Source: Thiobacillaceae bacterium
GTDB taxonomy: Bacteria > Pseudomonadota > Gammaproteobacteria > Burkholderiales > Thiobacillaceae
DNA: 30,046 nucleotides
Assembly (NCBI GenBank): GCA_024643305.1
Contig: JAHENE010000001.1
Coordinates: 1 to 30,046 of the forward strand
Reading direction: 5' to 3'
The notes under the pieces were generated by a model that was not told the origin of the DNA, searched no databases, and saw only the letters and a list, made by a program, of their open reading frames with translations. The stretch's first letter is position 1. Every line of letters begins with the position of its first letter. A program made the position numbers and the translations under genes. This document shows, in pieces, positions 26,040 to 30,046 of this stretch.

Positions 26040-27634
26040 CAACTGACGCCCTGGCTGGTCAAATAATCTTCGTAGTTGCCGTGGAAGTCGATGATATTGC
26101 CGTCGCGGATTTCCAGGACGCGGGTGGCCAGCGAGCTGACGAATTCGCGGTCATGGCTGACGAAAAACAGCGTGCCCTTGTACTTCTCCAGGGCGTTGTT
26201 GAGCGCCTCGATGGATTCCATGTCCATGTGGTTGGTGGGCTCGTCCAGCAGCAGCACATTGCTGCGGCCCAGCATCAGTTTGCCGAACAGCATGCGGCCC
26301 TGCTCACCGCCGGACAGCACCTTCACCGGCTTGCCGATTTCGTCGCCCGAGAACAGCAAGCGGCCCAGCGTGCCGCGCATGACCTGGTCGTCGTCGCTGG
26401 GGCGGCCCCACTGCTGCATCCAGTCGAGCAGGTTCATGTCCACGGCAAAATCGGCCGCGTGATCCTGCGCAAAATAGCCCAGCGTGGCCTTTTCCGCCCA
26501 TTTGATCTTGCCGTGCTGCGGGGCCAGGTCGCCCGCCAGGCAGCGCAGCAGCGTGGTCTTGCCGGCGCCGTTCTCGCCGATGATGGCAATCTTTTCGCCG
26601 GCTTCCACGCGCATGCTGAAGTCGCCGAACAGCGGCTTGTCGAAACCGTGGCCGAGATGCTCGATTTCCACCGCCTGGCGGTGCAGTTTCTCGCGCTCGT
26701 CGTATTCAAAGCGGATGTAGGGATACTGGCGGCTGGAAGGCTTGATGTCCTCGACCTTGATCTTGTCGATCTGGCGCGCGCGGCTGGTGGCCTGGCGTGC
26801 CTTGGAAGCGTTGGCCGAAAAACGCCGCACGAATTCCTGTAGGTCGGCAATCTGCTGTTTGGCCTTGGCGTTGTCACGCTGCTGCTGCGAGCGTGCCAGC
26901 ATCGACGCTTCCATGTAGTCGTCGTAATTGCCCGGATACACGGTGAGCTTGGCGTAGTCCATGTCTGCCATGTGCGTGCAGACCTGATTCAAAAAATGGC
27001 GATCGTGCGAAATGATAATCATCGTGCCGTCGTGGTTGTTCAGCACGTCTTCCAGCCAGCGGATGGTGTTGATGTCCAGGTTGTTGGTCGGCTCGTCCAG
27101 CAACAGGATGTCCGGGTTGGAGAACAACGCCTGCACCAGCAGCACCCGCAGCTTCCAGCCTGGCGCCACTGCGCTCATCGGGCCGTTGTGCTGCTCCAGC
27201 GGAATGCCCACGCCCAGCAGCAGTTCGCCTGCCCGTGCCTCTGCGGTATAGCCGTCGTACTCGGCAAACTCGCTCTCCAGCTCGGCGGCGCGCATGTAGT
27301 CGTCTTCGGTCGCGTCCGGGTTGGCGTAGATCGCATCCTTTTCGGCGCTGACGCGCCACATCTGCTCGTGGCCCATCATCACCACGTCCAGCACGCGCTG
27401 GTCTTCATAGCCAAACTGGTTCTGACGCAGCCAGGCCATGCGCTCGTTCTTGTCGATGCTGACATTGCCGGCACTCGGCTCCAGCTCTCCCGCGAGGATT
27501 TTCATGAACGTGGACTTGCCGCAACCGTTGGCGCCGATCAGGCCATAGCGGTTGCCGTCGCCGAACTTGACGGAAACGTTTTCGAACAGCGGCTTGGCGC
27601 CGAACTGCATGGTGATGTTGTTGCTGATGAGCAC
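26039..27634 (-). CDS. ybiT: ABC-F family ATPase, YbiT type
   Basis: ABC-F proteins are soluble ATPases that bind the ribosome near the E site and adjust translation. This 531-residue product has two ABC domains. The first has Walker [10 protein letters not shown] (about 34-42), the YbiT-type signature region [14 protein letters not shown] and [11 protein letters not shown]. The linker between domains is helical and basic, and the second domain has [34 protein letters not shown] and [16 protein letters not shown]. These blocks are close to E. coli YbiT. I start at the GTG ending at 27634 ([12 protein letters not shown]), because the 26 upstream codons are not part of the family. The stop overlaps the S4 gene. 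Confidence 0.93.
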   Translation of the reverse strand: MLISNNITMQFGAKPLFENVSVKFGDGNRYGLIGANGCGKSTFMKILAGELEPSAGNVSIDKNERMAWLRQNQFGYEDQRVLDVVMMGHEQMWRVSAEKDAIYANPDATEDDYMRAAELESEFAEYDGYTAEARAGELLLGVGIPLEQHNGPMSAVAPGWKLRVLLVQALFSNPDILLLDEPTNNLDINTIRWLEDVLNNHDGTMIIISHDRHFLNQVCTHMADMDYAKLTVYPGNYDDYMEASMLARSQQQRDNAKAKQQIADLQEFVRRFSANASKARQATSRARQIDKIKVEDIKPSSRQYPYIRFEYDEREKLHRQAVEIEHLGHGFDKPLFGDFSMRVEAGEKIAIIGENGAGKTTLLRCLAGDLAPQHGKIKWAEKATLGYFAQDHAADFAVDMNLLDWMQQWGRPSDDDQVMRGTLGRLLFSGDEIGKPVKVLSGGEQGRMLFGKLMLGRSNVLLLDEPTNHMDMESIEALNNALEKYKGTLFFVSHDREFVSSLATRVLEIRDGNIIDFHGNYEDYLTSQGVS

Positions 27635-27883
27635 TTCAGGAATCCAGAAAAAATGAAGCAAACCGCGCATTTTACCTGCTTTGCGCTGCTTTACTTGGCA
27701 AAGGGCCGGCAAGCAAGCCCCTTGATTAAAGCGTGTTAGGGCCTGGGGGGTGGGTAAAGTTCCCCTTTGGCACTAGCTCGGGGCCCGGCCTGGCGTGTTA
27801 AAACTGGTAGATATGTACGATGCCGGTCGGACCGAACATGGCATAATATAAGCAATTAGTAATATTTAGCCAGAGAATTTGAA

Positions 27884-28405
27884 ATGCCCCGACAATTTGC
27901 CCCCATATTCAGCCTGCTCGCCTTGGCCGCGCTAAGTTTGTCAGCCAGTGCTGCTGCGCCAGCAAAATTCACCCCTCAGGCCGCATCAGCCACGGGCGTT
28001 TATAAAATCGCCATCGACTCCAAAGTCAGCCTGGCGGAAGCCGCCGATTCCATGCGCCTGCGCGCCAACGCGCACAACCTCAAACTGGTTGCCGAACTGC
28101 CCCTGTCCAAACAGGTTGAAGCGACGACCGGCGAGGCGCAAAAGACCATCACCATCTTCCAGTTTTGCGATGCCGTTACCGCAAAAAAGCTGATCGACCT
28201 CAACCTGGACTTTTCCGTGTACATGCCCTGTCGCATTGCCCTCATTGAAAATGAAAAGGGCGAGGGCTGGCTGGTGATGATGGACGTGAACACGGCCGCC
28301 ATCGCAAATGAAAAGCGACTGCCCAAAGCCCTGCAAGAAAAAATCAACGAAGTGCGCACCGCGTTGATAGACGTAATGAAAGCGGGTGCAGCCGGCGACC
28401 TGTAA
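27884..28405 (+). CDS. Secreted DUF302 protein
   Basis: The 173-residue protein has a signal peptide cut near SASAA (residue 25) and a DUF302 domain. This is seen in the FQFCDAVTAKKLIDLNLDFSVYMPCRIALIEN block and the WLVMMDVN strand, with the two family cysteines and the PCR turn. DUF302 proteins are periplasmic or secreted, of unknown biochemical role, and often found with sulfur or redox genes. A DsrE-like gene and an ECF sigma module follow within 1.5 kb, which is suggestive only. A CATAATATAAG stretch about 30 bases upstream could hold a -10 element. A terminator follows the gene. Confidence 0.88.
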   Translation: MPRQFAPIFSLLALAALSLSASAAAPAKFTPQAASATGVYKIAIDSKVSLAEAADSMRLRANAHNLKLVAELPLSKQVEATTGEAQKTITIFQFCDAVTAKKLIDLNLDFSVYMPCRIALIENEKGEGWLVMMDVNTAAIANEKRLPKALQEKINEVRTALIDVMKAGAAGDL

Positions 28406-28426
28406 GCCATTCTTGTCGTGCGAATC

Positions 28427-28455
28427 AAAAAGGGCAGCCTGGGCTGCCCTTTTTA
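28427..28455 (+). terminator. Bidirectional intrinsic terminator
   Basis: AAAAAGGGCAGCC and GGCTGCCCTTTTT form a hairpin with a two-base centre and T runs on both strands. It separates the DUF302 gene from the convergent anti-sigma gene and suits both. Confidence 0.93.
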
Positions 28456-28477
28456 TTTCCTGGCTGAGGGTGCCTGA

Positions 28478-28738
28478 CTAAAGCCCCTGGATCAGCTTCT
28501 TCAAGCGGGTTTGCAGTTTCTCCGGCGCTGTGTCCTTGGCGGATTTGTTTATCAGCTGGCCCAATGCTGTTTCCAGTTGCGTCCTGGAATAGCAGGATTG
28601 GCAATGCTCCAGGTGGTGTTCGAACTTGGCCAGGGTTTCAGGGTCCTTCATCTCGCCATCGAGATAGGCATACAGGCCATTGATCGCTTCCATGCAATCG
28701 ATCTCTTCAATCCCGGGTTTGTCATTTCCGCTCTTCAT
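28478..28738 (-). CDS. Zinc-binding anti-sigma factor
   Basis: This 86-residue protein has the zf-HC2/ZAS pattern: C15 followed by H42-x3-C46-x2-C49 (EHHLEHCQSC). Such domains bind the cognate ECF sigma factor and release it on a signal, often oxidation of the zinc cysteines. No membrane segment is visible, so it is a cytoplasmic anti-sigma factor. Its ATG overlaps the sigma stop (ATGA), so the two are made together in near-equal amounts. The C-terminal half is helical and Lys/Leu-rich. A terminator lies just after it. Confidence 0.9.
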   Translation of the reverse strand: MKSGNDKPGIEEIDCMEAINGLYAYLDGEMKDPETLAKFEHHLEHCQSCYSRTQLETALGQLINKSAKDTAPEKLQTRLKKLIQGL

Positions 28739-29349
28739 GGCTTGTAACCTTTCATCTCATTGCCAGTAACCAATCCTGCCTCGAGCGCGTGTTCCCACAG
28801 CGCCTTCTGCAGCAAGGTGCGCCCGCGCTTCATGCGGGAGCGTATTGTGCCGGGCGGCACACCCAAAACCTCGGCGGCCTCATCGTAAGAAAGCCCCTCT
28901 GCATTAACCAGCAGAACAGCAACCCTGAATGCCTCGGGCAGCTTCTCGATGGCCGACAAAATATCCTCGCGCAACAGCTTGTTGGCAAACTCGCGCTCGG
29001 GATTTCCCCACCATGTCAAAAAATCCGCAGACTGCTTTATCAGCAAGGCGGTGATGTCGTCTTCCTCACCCTCCTCAGAAAAGTCATCGTAGGAGTACGC
29101 AACAGGCCTGACGGATTTTTTCCTGTAATCGCTGATATAACAATTGTGCAATATGCGAAACAGCCACGGACGGAAACGGTCCCGTTCATCCAGCGTGCCG
29201 ATGGCAGACCATGCCTTGGCAACAGACTCGGATACCAGATCCTCCGCATCAGCACCATTGCGAGTCAGACGCATGGCCAGACCATAGAGGGAATCCAGGC
29301 ATCCCTCGATGTTTTGACTAAACCAGGTTTTAACATCCGCATCCGACAT
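28735..29349 (-). CDS. ECF-type RNA polymerase sigma factor
   Basis: This 204-residue protein carries sigma region 2 (GLAMRLTRNGADAEDLVSE, then FRPWLFRILHNCYISDYRKK) and region 4 (AIEKLPEAFRVAVLL, LSYDEAAEVLGVPPGTIRSRMKRG), typical of ECF sigma factors. Between them lies an acidic linker (SEEGEEDD). I start it at the ATG ending at 29349 (MSDADVKTW). A longer frame from 29403 would begin upstream of the proposed promoter -10 at 29395-29400 and so could not be transcribed from it. It overlaps the anti-sigma gene by four bases. The promoter motif upstream also precedes the DsrE-like gene, so self-regulation and control of that gene are likely. Confidence 0.92.
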   Translation of the reverse strand: MSDADVKTWFSQNIEGCLDSLYGLAMRLTRNGADAEDLVSESVAKAWSAIGTLDERDRFRPWLFRILHNCYISDYRKKSVRPVAYSYDDFSEEGEEDDITALLIKQSADFLTWWGNPEREFANKLLREDILSAIEKLPEAFRVAVLLVNAEGLSYDEAAEVLGVPPGTIRSRMKRGRTLLQKALWEHALEAGLVTGNEMKGYKP

Positions 29350-29394
29350 GGGCAGGGTGATCTGAATAATCGTTATTTTTGGATTCTTAATACA

Positions 29395-29423
29395 TAGACG
29401 CAATTGTCCGGCTTCCAGGTCCC
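29395..29423 (-). promoter_or_regulatory. Proposed ECF promoter of the sigma operon
   Basis: Read on the minus strand, GGGACC (29423-29418) is followed 17 bases later by CGTCTA (29400-29395), 46 bases upstream of the sigma start codon. An identical -35 (CGGGACCTG) with CGTCTT at the same 17-base spacing lies upstream of the DsrE-like gene. GGGACC resembles the GGAAC-type -35 and CGTC the -10 of ECF sigma factors. Exact bounds are inferred. Confidence 0.6.
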
Positions 29424-29448
29424 GAAATGTTGAAAATTCGGGACCTGG
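29415..29448. repeat. Perfect 12-bp inverted repeat overlapping the sigma promoter
   Basis: CCAGGTCCCGAA (29415-29426) and TTCGGGACCTGG (29437-29448) are perfect reverse complements around a 10-base AT-rich loop. It lies between the DsrE-like gene and the sigma operon, with no T run in the minus direction. The right-to-left arm holds the proposed -35. It could be a terminator without T tract for the DsrE-like gene or an operator. Confidence 0.85.
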
Positions 29449-29473
29449 GCACGGATTTCATGTTTGCACTACG

Positions 29474-29842
29474 TCAAAAGCTCAGGGTCGATGCACCTTC
29501 GTTGATGAGCTGATGCATGGCCATAGAGCTGGTAATGCTGACACCATCGATCAACTCATTTTGGCCATAGCCGCGAACCTTGGCACATGCAGGGCAGGCC
29601 AAAATCCGGCCGCCGGCAGCAATGAAGTTGTCGATCATCTCGCCTAGCGGCGGGTCAAGCGGATTCAACTGCGCGACGGCGGCTGCGCCCTTGCGAACCA
29701 GATCAACGCCAGCGCTGACCAGAAACATGGTGACCTCAAGGCCTGAATTGATGCCGCTGTTGGCAACGCTCAAGGCCACGGAAGAACGCTCATCATCGAG
29801 CCCCTTGGTAACGACTACAACCAGTTTTTTCTTGTCAGACAT
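29474..29842 (-). CDS. DsrE-family protein
   Basis: This 122-residue cytoplasmic protein has the DsrE/DsrF-like fold pattern: an initial strand KKLVVVVTKGLDDERSS, then VTMFLVSAGVDLV, and the conserved cysteine region ILACPACAKVRGY with C83 and C86 before a helix. DsrE-type proteins carry sulfur on cysteine or take part in redox chemistry; the role of this one is not known. I start at the ATG ending at 29842, with AAGGAG eight bases before it. The same promoter-like motif as upstream of the ECF sigma gene lies 90 bases upstream, so it may belong to the sigma regulon. Confidence 0.85.
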   Translation of the reverse strand: MSDKKKLVVVVTKGLDDERSSVALSVANSGINSGLEVTMFLVSAGVDLVRKGAAAVAQLNPLDPPLGEMIDNFIAAGGRILACPACAKVRGYGQNELIDGVSITSSMAMHQLINEGASTLSF

Positions 29843-29932
29843 GATTCTCTCCTTAAGTGAAAATACCCCCTGGCATGGCCAGGAATGGAGCACGCACCGT
29901 GTACAAAATCAAAAATGGCGTGCTTAAGGGAG

Positions 29933-29961
29933 AAGACGCGGCGAAACGGGATTCAGGTCCC
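29933..29961 (-). promoter_or_regulatory. Proposed ECF promoter of the DsrE-like gene
   Basis: On the minus strand GGGACC (29961-29956) and CGTCTT (29938-29933) are separated by 17 bases, exactly as upstream of the sigma operon; CGGGACCTG is shared in full. The site is about 91 bases upstream of the start codon at 29842, leaving room for a leader of about 85 bases. No recognisable gene lies between here and the window end. Confidence 0.6.
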
Positions 29962-30046
29962 GGTTTGATGAATTTATTTGTTGCGATGAGCAGTAGGGGC
30001 GGCTTATCTGTTCTTTATCAATTGTTGCCGCGCTTTAATTAACAGG

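Noticed and set aside
26033..26842. Long + strand open frame opposite the ABC-F gene (also 26972-27739)
   Set aside because: The minus-strand frame has complete ABC-F motifs; the + frames are composition shadows of GC-rich codons with no family resemblance or ribosome binding site.
29857..30042. Short + strand open frame at the window end
   Set aside because: It runs through the proposed promoter of the DsrE-like gene and resembles no protein; the end of the window is better read as upstream region.

Overview
The window looks like chromosome from a betaproteobacterium, probably of the Nitrosomonadales type. This rests on the conserved order hemF - class A PBP-like gene - hemA - prfA - prmC - grxD, on the close protein resemblance of these genes to betaproteobacterial families, and on the GC-rich coding sequence. 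No rRNA, tRNA, CRISPR array, transposase or integrase was seen.

Region 1 (1-7572) is core genome, all on the + strand: the 3' part of hemF, a large divergent bifunctional penicillin-binding protein, then hemA, prfA, prmC (4-base overlap with prfA) and the monothiol glutaredoxin grxD, closed by a strong intrinsic terminator. It covers heme synthesis, translation termination with methylation of the release factor, and Fe-S/glutaredoxin function.

Region 2 (7573-25700) is accessory. It carries about sixteen genes, and most products begin with a signal peptide, lipobox or single membrane anchor and match no family I can name. The + strand run 8117-18404 encodes exported proteins, including an eight-repeat beta-propeller-like protein, a small cysteine-rich protein bracketed by an 86-bp direct repeat, and a phosphodiester-glycosidase-like gene broken by a one-base frameshift. 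Further along are a lipoprotein, two adjacent genes sharing a DUF4265-like segment (one fused to ankyrin repeats), a membrane-anchored protein, a cyclic-phosphate-processing receiver-domain protein, a Cys-rich exported protein with an IIAPNN tail, and two adjacent exported proteins sharing an R/T-D-H-R repeat motif. I cannot assign a joint function; the common theme is export to the envelope.

Region 3 (25700-30046) returns to recognisable genes: an S4 RNA-binding protein (YbcJ type) coupled to an ABC-F ATPase (YbiT type), a secreted DUF302 protein, and a compact stress-type module of an ECF sigma factor, a zinc-binding anti-sigma factor and a DsrE-family protein. The same promoter-like sequence, CGGGACCTG followed by CGTCT with 17 bases between GGGACC and CGTCTW, lies upstream of both the sigma operon and the DsrE-like gene. 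This suggests that the sigma factor controls itself and its neighbour, and it is the clearest regulatory observation in the window.
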